A stretch of DNA of 34,886 bases from Ruminococcus sp. (lineage in GTDB: Bacteria; Bacillota; Clostridia; Oscillospirales; Ruminococcaceae), in contig NZ_JAILMR010000128.1 in assembly GCF_024692365.1 (NCBI RefSeq), forward strand, positions 1 to 34,886. The letters run 5' to 3'. The notes under the pieces are model-generated. The model had not been told where the DNA came from and ran no database searches. It worked only from the letters and a program-made list of their open reading frames with translations. The position numbers and the translations under genes are program-made. Within the stretch, counting starts at the first letter, position 1. Every line of letters starts with the position of its first letter. Below, one piece after another: positions 23,450-31,828 of this stretch.

Positions 23450-24180
23450 ATATAGATATCGCGACTCTGTTCCCCGAGATGCTGGAGAATTATCTTTCCC
23501 AGAGCATTGTGGGCAGGGCGAGAGCCAAGGATATATTCACTGTGAAGTGTCACGACATACGTGCATATACTAAGGATAAGCACAGGAGAGTTGATGATAC
23601 GCCTTACAGTGAACAGAAAGGTATGCTCATGCAGTGCGACCCCATATTCAACTGCTATGAAGCTGTGACCGAGGGGCGCGAGAAACCTCATGTAATATAT
23701 ATGTCGCCCCAGGGCAAGACCCTTACTCAGCAGAGGTGCCGAGAACTTGCTGCGATGGATAATATTTTTATACTTTGCGGACATTACGAGGGTGTTGACG
23801 AACGTATCATCGAAACTCTGGTGGATGAGGAGATATCCATCGGCGATTATGTGCTGACAGGGGGCGAGCTCCCTGCACTGGTGCTTGTTGACGCTGTTGT
23901 GCGTATGCTGGACGGCACTCTTTCCCAACCCGACTGCTATGAGGATGAAAGCCATTATAATGGGCTTCTGGAGTATCCGCAGTACACAAGACCGGAGGTC
24001 TGGCACGATATGAGAGTGCCTGAAATACTGCTTTCGGGGCATCATGCCAACATCAAAAAATGGCGGCATGAACAGGCTCTTATCACTACTGCGAAGAAGC
24101 GTCCCGAGCTTTTGGAGAAGGTCGAACTTTCAGATGAAGATTTGGCAATAATACACAAAGTCGTCGATTTTGACAAATAA
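23446..24180 (+). CDS. trmD: tRNA (guanine-N1)-methyltransferase
   Basis: A 244-residue SPOUT methyltransferase that makes m1G37 in tRNA and prevents frameshifting. Motifs include LFPEMLENYL at the start, DDTPYSEQKGMLMQ, VIYMSPQG, the knot region LCGHYEGVDERI, and IGDYVLTGGELPALVLVDAV. The C-terminal domain contains RPEVWHDMRVPEILLSGHHA. It begins in the ATGA overlap with rimM. No clear terminator follows in the 175 bp before the HPr promoter. Confidence 0.96.
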   Translation: MNIDIATLFPEMLENYLSQSIVGRARAKDIFTVKCHDIRAYTKDKHRRVDDTPYSEQKGMLMQCDPIFNCYEAVTEGREKPHVIYMSPQGKTLTQQRCRELAAMDNIFILCGHYEGVDERIIETLVDEEISIGDYVLTGGELPALVLVDAVVRMLDGTLSQPDCYEDESHYNGLLEYPQYTRPEVWHDMRVPEILLSGHHANIKKWRHEQALITTAKKRPELLEKVELSDEDLAIIHKVVDFDK

Positions 24181-24356
24181 AAGTGGCAGATGTATTGGGC
24201 AAAACTGATAAAGATGTTAAAAAGCTTTGGACAGAATGATACAAAATATATTGACTTATTGTACAATCTAAACTATCTATATTGACAATTGTTAACCTTT
24301 TGTAGTGGAAACTTACGAAAATAGACCCCGCGACGGTGGTTTGTTCAAAATTTGCG

Positions 24357-24385
24357 TTGACTAAAGGGGCTTTGTCGGGTATAAT
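24357..24385 (+). promoter_or_regulatory. sigma-A promoter of ptsH
   Basis: TTGACT (24357-24362), 17-bp spacer, TATAAT (24380-24385), giving a leader of about 85 nt. Confidence 0.85.
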
Positions 24386-24422
24386 ATATTACATGAACAG
24401 GGGGAAAAAACTCCCACACTCG

Positions 24423-24464
24423 TAATAGGGACTGTGAAAATGTTTTATCAACTAATAGGGATTG
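24423..24464 (+). repeat. direct repeat in the ptsH leader
   Basis: TAATAGGGACTG (24423-24434) and TAATAGGGATTG (24453-24464) match at 11 of 12 positions, 30 bp apart. The second copy abuts the ribosome binding site (GGAG). Confidence 0.5.
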
Positions 24465-24477
24465 GAGAGATCGCATC

Positions 24478-24750
24478 ATGTTACAGAATACTGTTGTTGT
24501 TCAGAATCAGGTAGGTCTGCACGCTCGTCCTGCTACATTCTTCATTCAGAAGGCTAATGAATTCAAGTCTTCCATCTGGATCGAGAAAGAGGACAGAAGA
24601 GTAAACGCTAAGAGCCTGCTGGGTATTCTTTCACTGGGTATCGTTGGCGGCACCACTATCAAGATCATCGCTGACGGCGCTGACGAGGAAGAAGCTGTAA
24701 AGGGTCTGGTTGATCTGGTTGACAGCGGCTTCGCTGAGGAAGCAAGATAA
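24478..24750 (+). CDS. ptsH: phosphocarrier protein HPr
   Basis: A 90-residue phosphocarrier of the phosphotransferase system. The phospho-acceptor His15 lies in GLHARPA and the regulatory Ser46 in NAKSLLGIL, with GTTIKIIADGADEEEAV after it. Both residues are present, so it can act in sugar phosphorylation and, when phosphorylated on Ser46, in CcpA-type control, unlike the His-less Crh. It is a single gene between its own promoter and terminator, with no ptsI beside it. Confidence 0.96.
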   Translation: MLQNTVVVQNQVGLHARPATFFIQKANEFKSSIWIEKEDRRVNAKSLLGILSLGIVGGTTIKIIADGADEEEAVKGLVDLVDSGFAEEAR

Positions 24751-24769
24751 TTCGATCTGAATAAAAGTG

Positions 24770-24800
24770 ACAGACTGTCTTTTGGGCAGTCTGTTTTTTT
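24770..24800 (+). terminator. Rho-independent terminator after ptsH
   Basis: ACAGACTG (24770-24777) with CAGTCTGT (24787-24794), followed by a run of seven T. Confidence 0.9.
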
Positions 24801-25011
24801 GTAACGGCTCCGCATATCCGCAGAATTGCAAAACAAATGTTCTGCGCGAAATGTTCGTGCGGATGTCTGATTGGGTATTTTTTAGCAAATCAACAAAATG
24901 TTCAATGGTTACAAAATAGTATCGTCGGCGTAGAAATACATTGGCTGAATTTGTTGAAATTACACAATGCAGCTTTCGATTTTACAATATATTCACACAT
25001 TCGGGAGAAAA

Positions 25012-25034
25012 ATATGTTACAATTTGTAACATAT
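25012..25034. promoter_or_regulatory. 23-bp perfect palindrome, GlnR/TnrA-box-like
   Basis: Arms ATATGTTACAA (25012-25022) and TTGTAACATAT (25024-25034) are exact complements around one T. The core fits the GlnR/TnrA site TGTNA-N7-TNACA exactly (TGTTA at 25015-25019, TAACA at 25027-25031). It lies about 80 bp upstream of the -35 box of the PucR-type gene. The remaining spacer 24801-25111 holds no gene. Confidence 0.55.
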
Positions 25035-25111
25035 CGGATACTCTAACGGGTGATTTCGGTCATAGTGAAAAGTTTTTTTTTGAGAAATCTACGCTTTTTA
25101 CAATAAAAGAC

Positions 25112-25140
25112 TTGCAAAATCCTGATTTTTTTGTTATAAT
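25112..25140 (+). promoter_or_regulatory. sigma-A promoter of the pucR-like gene
   Basis: TTGCAA (25112-25117), 17-bp spacer, TATAAT (25135-25140), about 80 nt before the start codon. Confidence 0.78.
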
Positions 25141-25219
25141 TATTGTAAGCGGATGTTATGCCTGAAAAAGGCAGGAACAAAACACGACAATAAAATTTGC
25201 AAGTAGAGGGGATCAAATT

Positions 25220-26305
25220 ATGTCAAACAGATTATTTCAAAGCGTTGTTCATCAGATGCGAGACACCATCGACTGCATTATCGGTGTAATTGACGAGACT
25301 GCGACCATAATCGCCTGCTCGGAACTGGCACAGGTAGGTACAACTAATGAGTTCGTTTCGCTCGATCTGGGAGACTCCCATGATATCTTTGTGCGTGACG
25401 GCTACACCTACAAGCCTTTCGGCGCTCACATGAAGCCCGATTATGCTGTATTCGTTGAAGGCACTGACGAAGTGGCTGCAAAGTATGCAAGCATACTGGC
25501 TATCACTCTGTCCAGCATCAAGCAGTACTATGATGAGAAGTACGACAGAAACAACTTCATCAAGAACGTTGTACTGGACAATGTTCTGCCCGGTGATGTT
25601 CATGTTAAGGCGAGAGAGCTGCACTTCAGCTCGGATATCTCGAGAGTCGTACTGCTGATAAGGATCGTTTCTTCAAACGATGTTTCTGCATACGATGTTA
25701 TCCAGAACCTGTTCCCCGACAAGAACAAGGATTTTGTCTTCAATATAACTGAGAGCGACATCGTTCTGGTAAAGGAAGTCGCTGCAGGTGTTGAGACAAA
25801 GGATCTGGAGAAGCTGGCAAGAAGTATCTCGGATACTCTGTCAAGCGAATTCTATACAAGAGTCAATGTCGGCATCGGTACTGTTATCGAGGGCGTCAGA
25901 GATCTTGCGCGTTCTTTCAAGGAAGCTCAGGTATCTCTCGAAGTCGGCAAGGTATTCGACACTGACAAGAATATCGTTTCCTATGATGATCTGGGTATCG
26001 CTAGGCTGATCTATCATCTGCCTACTACCCTGTGCGAGACTTTCTTGAAGGAAGTATTCAAGAAGGGCTCGATAGATTCTCTCGATCACGAGACACTGTT
26101 CACTATACAGAAGTTCTTCGAGAACAACCTGAACGTGTCCGAGACTTCGAGAAAACTGTTCGTACACAGAAATACTCTCGTGTACAGACTTGAAAAGATC
26201 AAAAAACTCACCGGGCTCGACCTGAGAGAGTTTGACCACGCGATCATTTTCAAGATCGCACTTATGGTGAAGAAGTATCTCTCCGCCAACCCCGTCAAAT
26301 TCTAA
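25220..26305 (+). CDS. PucR/CdaR-type transcriptional regulator
   Basis: A 361-residue cytoplasmic regulator. The C-terminus has the PucR helix-turn-helix (about 300-355): LNVSETSRKLFVHRNTLVYR then LEKIKKLTGLDLREFDHAII. The middle (about 120-280) is a GGDEF-like CdaR domain with VNVGIGTVIEGVRDLARSFK and EAQVSLEVG. The N-terminal 100 residues form a sensor-like domain (DCIIGVIDETATIIACSELA). Ligands of the family include purine catabolites and sugar diacids, but this one is unassigned. It is followed at 57 nt by ftsE without a terminator, so the cell-division genes may be read from the same promoter. AGGGGAT precedes the ATG. Confidence 0.88.
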   Translation: MSNRLFQSVVHQMRDTIDCIIGVIDETATIIACSELAQVGTTNEFVSLDLGDSHDIFVRDGYTYKPFGAHMKPDYAVFVEGTDEVAAKYASILAITLSSIKQYYDEKYDRNNFIKNVVLDNVLPGDVHVKARELHFSSDISRVVLLIRIVSSNDVSAYDVIQNLFPDKNKDFVFNITESDIVLVKEVAAGVETKDLEKLARSISDTLSSEFYTRVNVGIGTVIEGVRDLARSFKEAQVSLEVGKVFDTDKNIVSYDDLGIARLIYHLPTTLCETFLKEVFKKGSIDSLDHETLFTIQKFFENNLNVSETSRKLFVHRNTLVYRLEKIKKLTGLDLREFDHAIIFKIALMVKKYLSANPVKF

Positions 26306-26362
26306 GGAAAAGCCTGTGGGTACGGGCAGTTATGTCCGTAAACTTTAAGGCGGTGTAAAATT

Positions 26363-27052
26363 TTGGTAGAGTTTCAGGATGTGTCGGTCACCTATAATTC
26401 CAGTGGTGTCGATGCGTTAAACAAGATCAATCTCAAGATCAACGACGGCGATTTCGCTTTCGTGGTCGGACCCTCGGGTGCGGGTAAATCCACCCTTATC
26501 AAGCTGGTACTTAAAGAAATAGATGCAACCAGCGGAACGGTCCTGGTAAACGGCTTCAATCTGAAAAAACTCAGAAGAGGTAAAGTTCCTGCACTGAGAA
26601 GAACTATCGGCGTTGTGTTCCAGGATTTCAGACTTATACCAACTATGACGGTATATGAGAACGTGGCATTCGTGCTGCGTGTTATAGACGCTCCCGCAAA
26701 GTATATCAGGAGCAGAGTACCTTATGTAATAAGCCTTGTAGGTCTTTCAGACAAGGCTAAATGTTATCCTACCGAGCTTTCGGGCGGTGAGCAGCAGCGT
26801 GTGGCGCTGGCAAGAGCACTTGTCAACGACCCCCAGCTGATAATCGCGGACGAGCCTACAGGTAACATCGACCCGGCGCTTTCTTACGAGATAGTCGAGC
26901 TGCTGAAGAGCATCAACGAGTGCGGCACCACCATACTGATGGTTACCCACGAGCATGATCTGGTGCGTTATTTCGGCGGACGTATCATCAATATAAATAA
27001 GGGAAGCGTTGATTTCGATGAGGTAGTAGGAGGTGTGCAGAATGAAAGCTAG
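26363..27052 (+). CDS. ftsE: cell division ATP-binding protein FtsE
   Basis: A 229-residue ABC-type ATPase that drives the FtsX membrane subunit to activate peptidoglycan hydrolases. Walker A is GPSGAGKST (36-44), the Q-loop is in VFQDFRLIPTMTVYENVAF (characteristic of FtsE), the signature is LSGGEQQRVALARAL, Walker B is LIIADEPTGNID and the switch is VTHEHD. It starts with TTG; AAGGCGG about 10 nt before it serves as ribosome binding site. The last 11 bases overlap ftsX. Confidence 0.95.
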   Translation: MVEFQDVSVTYNSSGVDALNKINLKINDGDFAFVVGPSGAGKSTLIKLVLKEIDATSGTVLVNGFNLKKLRRGKVPALRRTIGVVFQDFRLIPTMTVYENVAFVLRVIDAPAKYIRSRVPYVISLVGLSDKAKCYPTELSGGEQQRVALARALVNDPQLIIADEPTGNIDPALSYEIVELLKSINECGTTILMVTHEHDLVRYFGGRIININKGSVDFDEVVGGVQNES

Positions 27053-27947
27053 CAGCCTTCGTTACCTTGTCCATCAGGGCGTTACAGGTATTTGGAAAAA
27101 CAGGATGATGACTTTCGCTTCGTTCTGTATTTTGCTGGTCAGCCTGCTTATGGTAGGTCTGGCAAGTCTGACCGCGATAAATCTGACAAGGATAATCAGC
27201 GGTATCGAAGACAAGAGTGAGGTAGTTGTTGTTATAAGCGACAATGCTACCAAGGAAAACGAAAAGGAACTGAAAGAGCGTCTCAAGGCTATACCTAATG
27301 TAAATACCATTGAGCTTTACAGCAAGGAAGAAGCCTGGGATGGTATGCTCGACAGTATGACAGAGGAAGAACGCGCATTTTTCAAGTATGCGGACGAGAA
27401 CCCTCTGCCCGACACTTACAGACTGACAGTCAAGGATATTGAGATAATGAGCGATACAACTGCTCAGATAGAAACACTTGACTACGTTGAGTCTACACAG
27501 TCGCCTACATCTTTTGCAGATGTACTTATCAGCATCAGAAGAATATTCTCGATAATAGCTGTGGCTGTTGTGTCGGCACTTGTCGTTGTAAGTCTGGTAA
27601 TTATCTCCAATACCACCAGAGCAAGCGTTTTTGCAAGACGTAAGGAGATAAATATAATGAAGTATGTCGGCGCGACGAATGCTTTCATAAGGATACCTTT
27701 CTTTGTGGAGGGCATGATAGTTGGTCTGGTTGCGGCTATCGGTGCGCTGCTGATGACAAAATTTGCCTATGAGGGTGTGTACAACATCTTCAGTGATGAT
27801 TCGGTAATCTGGGTTATCATGGGTATGAAGAAGCTCTACTCTTTCAAGGAGCTGCTGTTCCCCGTAAGTATATCTTATCTTGCAGCAGGCGCTGTTATCG
27901 GCGCGGTAGGTACTTCTATTAGTACCGGCAAACACCTTAAGGTGTAA
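27042..27947 (+). CDS. ftsX: cell division protein FtsX
   Basis: A 301-residue membrane protein with four predicted helices: one near the N-terminus (residues about 20-45), an extracellular domain (about 50-165), and three C-terminal helices (from about 170). This is the FtsX architecture; RRKEINIMKYVGATNAFIRI is the conserved loop before the third helix. It couples FtsE to an extracellular coiled-coil hydrolase, and two such proteins are encoded next. The ATG at 27042 has AGGAGGT 7 nt before it; the GTG at 27033 is inside that site. Confidence 0.94.
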   Translation: MKASSLRYLVHQGVTGIWKNRMMTFASFCILLVSLLMVGLASLTAINLTRIISGIEDKSEVVVVISDNATKENEKELKERLKAIPNVNTIELYSKEEAWDGMLDSMTEEERAFFKYADENPLPDTYRLTVKDIEIMSDTTAQIETLDYVESTQSPTSFADVLISIRRIFSIIAVAVVSALVVVSLVIISNTTRASVFARRKEINIMKYVGATNAFIRIPFFVEGMIVGLVAAIGALLMTKFAYEGVYNIFSDDSVIWVIMGMKKLYSFKELLFPVSISYLAAGAVIGAVGTSISTGKHLKV

Positions 27948-27997
27948 TAACAGTAAGCGTGATAAGGGAGATATATCGCTTACAGAATTGACAGATC

Positions 27998-28034
27998 AGG
28001 CAGGGGACGGGGTCGATCGTTTTCTGCCTTTTTC
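27998..28034 (+). terminator. weak terminator-like hairpin between ftsX and the hydrolase
   Basis: AGGCAG (27998-28003) with CTGCCT (28024-28029) and then TTTTTCTTT. The 6-bp stem with a 20-nt loop suggests partial termination, letting some transcription continue. A second stem GTAAGCG/CGCTTAC lies at 27955-27985. Confidence 0.45.
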
Positions 28035-28142
28035 TTTAGGTGCTGCTCTGGCAGTTCCTGAAAAGCAAAAAAATCGACGTTTTGTGTAAAAATTCTGCGG
28101 TAGAAAAATAGACAGAGCCGCAGTACCACGGAGGAATTCAAA

Positions 28143-29747
28143 ATGAACAAACTGACAGGCTTTAAGAAGGTTGCAGCGTGTACAGCAGCTGTTATGATCT
28201 GTGCCACGGTTTTTTCGGGTGCAGGCAGCGGCTTGATAAATGCTGACCGTGTTCATGCTGTAAGTACTGATCTCAAGGAGAATCAGAAGGACATCAATGA
28301 CAAGAAGAAGAACATTGAGGATCTTATAGCTAAACAGGAAGAGCTTGACAAGAAAATTGCCGAGACTAAGGGCGATATCTCCGCTGAGGAGGAAAACAAG
28401 GCTGCTATCGAAGAGCAGATCGCTACCGTGCAGAAGACTATCATTGCGCTGAATGAATCTATATCCGAGACACAGGATGAGATCAATGCGCTGGAAGATT
28501 CCATAATCGATAAGGAAGTTCAGGTAGCTGAACAGCACGAGCAGATCGTACAGGGCGTGGGCGAATTCAAGGAAAGACTCAAGGCTATGTACGTTGCAGG
28601 CAATAATACATATTCGGACATTATCATCGGTGCTTCCGACTTCTATGATATGCTCATGAAGATGGAGCTGGTCAAGAGAGTTGCTGAGCATGATGATGAT
28701 ATGATAGATGATCTCATTGTTCTGAAAAATCAGTATGAAGCTGATGAAGCTGAACTCAATGCGCAGAAGGCTGAACTTGAAGTTAAGCAGGCTGAACTTG
28801 AAACTCAGAAGGAAGCTAACGAAAAGCAGAGAGATAAGCTGGCAGAGCTTATCGCTGACAGCCAGATCGCTATTGATAACATGAGCAAGGATCAGGAGAT
28901 CTATGAAAACAATCTTGCTATAATCGAGCAGGAGAGAGAGCAGTTTGAGAAGGAACTTGACGAACTCTATAAGGAGCGTCAGGCGATCAAGGCTGAAGAA
29001 AAGAAAAAGGCTGACGAGGAAAAGGCTCGTCAGGAGGAAGAACGCAGGAAGCAGGAAGAAGAGGAAAAACAGCGCCAGGAAGCTGAAAAGCTCCAGCGTG
29101 AGGAAGAATCCAAGAAGGCTGATCAGGAGAAAAATAACGATTCATCTGACGATGATTCGGACAATGGTTCCGACAATGGCGGAAGCAGTAATTCGGATAA
29201 CGACAGCAACAAGGACAGCGGTTCGGATAACAGCAGTGAGTATGTTCCGCCCGCACCGGCACCCTCGGTGGGCAAGAATGCGGCTTACGGCTACACAAAC
29301 TCGAAGTCCAATCTGACATGGCCAGTACCCGGTCACTATAATATATCCTTTGGATTTGGCTGGCGTAACTCCGGTTCCCTTTACGGCAACCACAAGGGTA
29401 TTGATATCTACGACGCTCAGATATACAATGCAGAGATAGTTGCGGCTGAGGAAGGTACAGTCATAAGAGTTGAGAACTACTGTACTCACGATTACGGCAA
29501 GAACTACTCTTGCGGCTGCGGCGGCGGATACGGCAGATACTGCATTATCGAGCATCCCGATGGAAAGTGGACACTTTACGGTCATGCAAACAATATCATC
29601 GTATCTGTTGGTCAGCACGTAGAAAAGGAGCAGGTACTCGGTTATGTCGGCTCTACAGGACATTCTACCGGACCTCACACCCATTTCGAGGTACAGGTAG
29701 ATATGGGCGGCTATATGTCTCAGGTTGACCCCTCTAACTATGTATAA
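28143..29747 (+). CDS. secreted coiled-coil M23 peptidoglycan endopeptidase (FtsEX partner)
   Basis: A 534-residue exported protein: signal peptide (1-39), long coiled coil (about 41-270, with a PcsB-like segment YSDIIIGASDFYDMLMKMEL near 160), a Lys/Glu/Gln/Arg-rich helix (about 285-345), a Ser/Asp/Asn linker (about 345-385) and a LytM/M23 domain (about 405-534). The zinc site is NHKGIDIYD and HTHFEV. Inside M23 there is a Cys insert, CTHDYGKNYSCGCGGGYG, also in the next gene. The coiled coil would dock to FtsX, as PcsB and CwlO do, and release the hydrolase for cell wall splitting. GGAGG precedes the ATG. Confidence 0.9.
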   Translation: MNKLTGFKKVAACTAAVMICATVFSGAGSGLINADRVHAVSTDLKENQKDINDKKKNIEDLIAKQEELDKKIAETKGDISAEEENKAAIEEQIATVQKTIIALNESISETQDEINALEDSIIDKEVQVAEQHEQIVQGVGEFKERLKAMYVAGNNTYSDIIIGASDFYDMLMKMELVKRVAEHDDDMIDDLIVLKNQYEADEAELNAQKAELEVKQAELETQKEANEKQRDKLAELIADSQIAIDNMSKDQEIYENNLAIIEQEREQFEKELDELYKERQAIKAEEKKKADEEKARQEEERRKQEEEEKQRQEAEKLQREEESKKADQEKNNDSSDDDSDNGSDNGGSSNSDNDSNKDSGSDNSSEYVPPAPAPSVGKNAAYGYTNSKSNLTWPVPGHYNISFGFGWRNSGSLYGNHKGIDIYDAQIYNAEIVAAEEGTVIRVENYCTHDYGKNYSCGCGGGYGRYCIIEHPDGKWTLYGHANNIIVSVGQHVEKEQVLGYVGSTGHSTGPHTHFEVQVDMGGYMSQVDPSNYV

Positions 29748-29762
29748 TTTCTGTTAGTATCA

Positions 29763-29785
29763 AGCGGCATAGATAATATGCCGCT
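29763..29785 (+). repeat. hairpin between the two hydrolase genes
   Basis: AGCGGCAT (29763-29770) and ATGCCGCT (29778-29785), a perfect 8-bp stem with a 7-nt loop and no T run; probably an mRNA stability or processing element rather than a terminator. Confidence 0.5.
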
Positions 29786-29829
29786 ATGATGCTTTACAGC
29801 TTCTTCTTTTGGCCTAAAAGGAGTGTAAA

Positions 29830-31647
29830 ATGAGCAAGCGTAAGGGCTTTATTAGGATACTGTCGCTGACAGCGGCGGTCTGCATAACATTTACCGCGGT
29901 CAGCAGCGGTATAGACGCAGAAAAGGTCAATGCGGATTATGACTACGGTTATGATTACGGCTACGATTACGGCGGATATACGAACTATGATTACAGCGGC
30001 GGTTACGGCTATGACACATATAGCGGTGACTACGGTTACAGCGATGATTATGGGTACAGCGGAGATAACGGTTACAGCGGCGACTATGGTTACAGTGGTG
30101 ACTACGGCTGGACTGACCCGAATCAGACCTGGACAGACCCTAACCAGACATGGACGGATAACGGACAGTCGGGGATTACCGATGATACATCAAATACCGC
30201 AACATCTGCGGACAGCGGTGCTGTTACAGGTAAAAGCGAGGTCACAAAACACGCAGAAGACCTCAGATATATCATCGGAAAGCAGTCGGCGCTGAAAGTT
30301 GAGATATCCGATGCGGAGACCGCTATACGCGAAGAGGAAAAGATGCTCAAGAGCATCAAAAAGCGCACGGAAGAACTGGATAACGAGCTGTATATCCTCA
30401 ACAGGTCAATGTCAATGCTGGAATTACAGGTCAACAGCAACAAACGTGAGCTTGACCGTGTAAACAGCAATATCGAGAACGGCGTTGAACGCCTGAAAAT
30501 GAGAATGAGGGCTCTGTATCTTTCGGGTACTGATTCTTATACCACGGTTCTGCTGGAATCAGACAGCTTTTATGATATCCTCATGCGCATGGAGCTTATC
30601 AAGCGCGTGGCGGAACATGATGACCGAATAATCGAAGAACTTTACGCTTTGCAGGAGACCTGCAAGGTCAAGCAGGCAAAACTCGATGCACAGCAGGCTG
30701 AACTTGACAAGCAGTATGCTTTGTTTGATTCTAAGAAAGCAAAGCTGGATGAGATATACAATTCATCGGCGCAGGCTAAGGAACTGCTGAGAGAAAAGCA
30801 GAAGAAACTGAAAGAACAGGAAGCTCAGTTCAATCTGGAGAAGATCAAGACAGCTGAGAGCCTTGGTGCGATACTGAAGCCCACTATCGGTGCGGTGCCT
30901 TTCGACGAGGAAGTTGCGGCAACGGAAGAACTCGCTAACGAGAGGTTGAAAGAGCTTCACGAGAACATCAAACAGCGTGTAAAGGACGGCGAGGAGATAC
31001 CCGAGAACGAGCCTACCTACAACTTTGCATGGCCTGTTCCTCAGGATTATACGATAAACTCGGGCGTGGGCGCACGTTGGGGCACTTATCACAAGGGTAT
31101 CGATATCAACGGCGATCACGGCTATGAGATACACGCCAGCGAGACAGGTACTGTAATCATGACGAACACGACCTGTACCCATGACTACGGTAAGTACGAA
31201 TCATGCGGTTGCGGCGGCGGTTACGGCAACTTTATCATAATCGACCACGGCAACGATTTCCTGACGCTTTACGGACATCTGACAAAGGTTCTTGTTGAAC
31301 CCGGCGATGTGGTAAGACAGGGCGATCTTATCGGTCTGATGGGCACTACGGGATACTCAACCGGCGATCATCTGCACTTTGAGATAAGGTATCAGGGCTA
31401 TGTGGTGAATCCTATCAATTATCTGGATCTGACCATTGATCCCAACGGCGGCGACAGACGTCTGGTAAATGATAACGACGAGGATACTATCACTGTTGTT
31501 GAGACCAACAAGGATAACAAGGATGAGAGTTCAAAACCCGAAGAGGATAAGAAGTCCGAAAGCTCCAAGGCAGAAGAAGATAAAAAGTCCGAAAGTTCAA
31601 AGAAGGAAGAAAGCTCCAAAAAGGAGACCGATCCCAACGATGATTAG
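29830..31647 (+). CDS. paralogous secreted coiled-coil M23 endopeptidase with Tyr-Gly repeats
   Basis: A 605-residue exported protein, paralogous to the previous gene. Signal peptide (1-35); a Tyr/Gly/Asp/Ser-rich repeat (37-94, units such as YSGDYG) followed by two DPNQTWT units (96-109); coiled coil (about 140-340, including YTTVLLESDSFYDILMRMEL); then the M23 domain (about 395-540), with YHKGIDINGDHG and HLHFEIRY as zinc ligands and the same Cys insert, CTHDYGKYESCGCGGGYG. The tail (about 565-605) is a Lys/Glu/Ser repeat (SSKxEEDKKSE). The repeats may attach to the wall or to other proteins. AAAGGAGTG precedes the ATG. Confidence 0.88.
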   Translation: MSKRKGFIRILSLTAAVCITFTAVSSGIDAEKVNADYDYGYDYGYDYGGYTNYDYSGGYGYDTYSGDYGYSDDYGYSGDNGYSGDYGYSGDYGWTDPNQTWTDPNQTWTDNGQSGITDDTSNTATSADSGAVTGKSEVTKHAEDLRYIIGKQSALKVEISDAETAIREEEKMLKSIKKRTEELDNELYILNRSMSMLELQVNSNKRELDRVNSNIENGVERLKMRMRALYLSGTDSYTTVLLESDSFYDILMRMELIKRVAEHDDRIIEELYALQETCKVKQAKLDAQQAELDKQYALFDSKKAKLDEIYNSSAQAKELLREKQKKLKEQEAQFNLEKIKTAESLGAILKPTIGAVPFDEEVAATEELANERLKELHENIKQRVKDGEEIPENEPTYNFAWPVPQDYTINSGVGARWGTYHKGIDINGDHGYEIHASETGTVIMTNTTCTHDYGKYESCGCGGGYGNFIIIDHGNDFLTLYGHLTKVLVEPGDVVRQGDLIGLMGTTGYSTGDHLHFEIRYQGYVVNPINYLDLTIDPNGGDRRLVNDNDEDTITVVETNKDNKDESSKPEEDKKSESSKAEEDKKSESSKKEESSKKETDPNDD

Positions 31648-31707
31648 TCCTCGGACGGATCTGGTTTTGAAGCTGAGAAAAAATGCATATCCGAGATAAG
31701 ATATTTA

Positions 31708-31740
31708 ACGGGCAGGAATGTGATGTTCCTGCCCGTTTTG
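31708..31740 (+). terminator. Rho-independent terminator after the hydrolase pair
   Basis: ACGGGCAGGAA (31708-31718) with TTCCTGCCCGT (31726-31736) and TTTT; an 11-bp perfect stem. Confidence 0.9.
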
Positions 31741-31799
31741 CGCGTATTTCAGGGGTTATGCGCAGAATTTGAAAGTCGCGGAAGGGAAGTTTCACAGGG

Positions 31800-31828
31800 T
31801 TGACTAAACGTAGGAAATATGCTATAAT
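31800..31828 (+). promoter_or_regulatory. sigma-A promoter of the ilv operon
   Basis: TTGACT (31800-31805), 17-bp spacer, TATAAT (31823-31828) with TGC before it. The leader to the ilvB start is only about 90 nt, too short for a T-box. Confidence 0.85.

Noticed and set aside
24250..24287. Two TTGAC elements 31 bp apart as extra promoters of ptsH
   Set aside because: Neither has a good -10 box at 16-18 bp; the promoter at 24357-24385 is clearly better.
26988..27935. 315-residue open frame antisense to ftsX
   Set aside because: Shadow of ftsX, caused by its codon pattern; the sense gene has clear FtsX features and a strong ribosome binding site.
29935..30120. Tyr-Gly repeat considered as a DNA repeat array
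   Set aside because: It stays in frame inside a well-supported secreted protein, so it is a protein repeat rather than a separate element.
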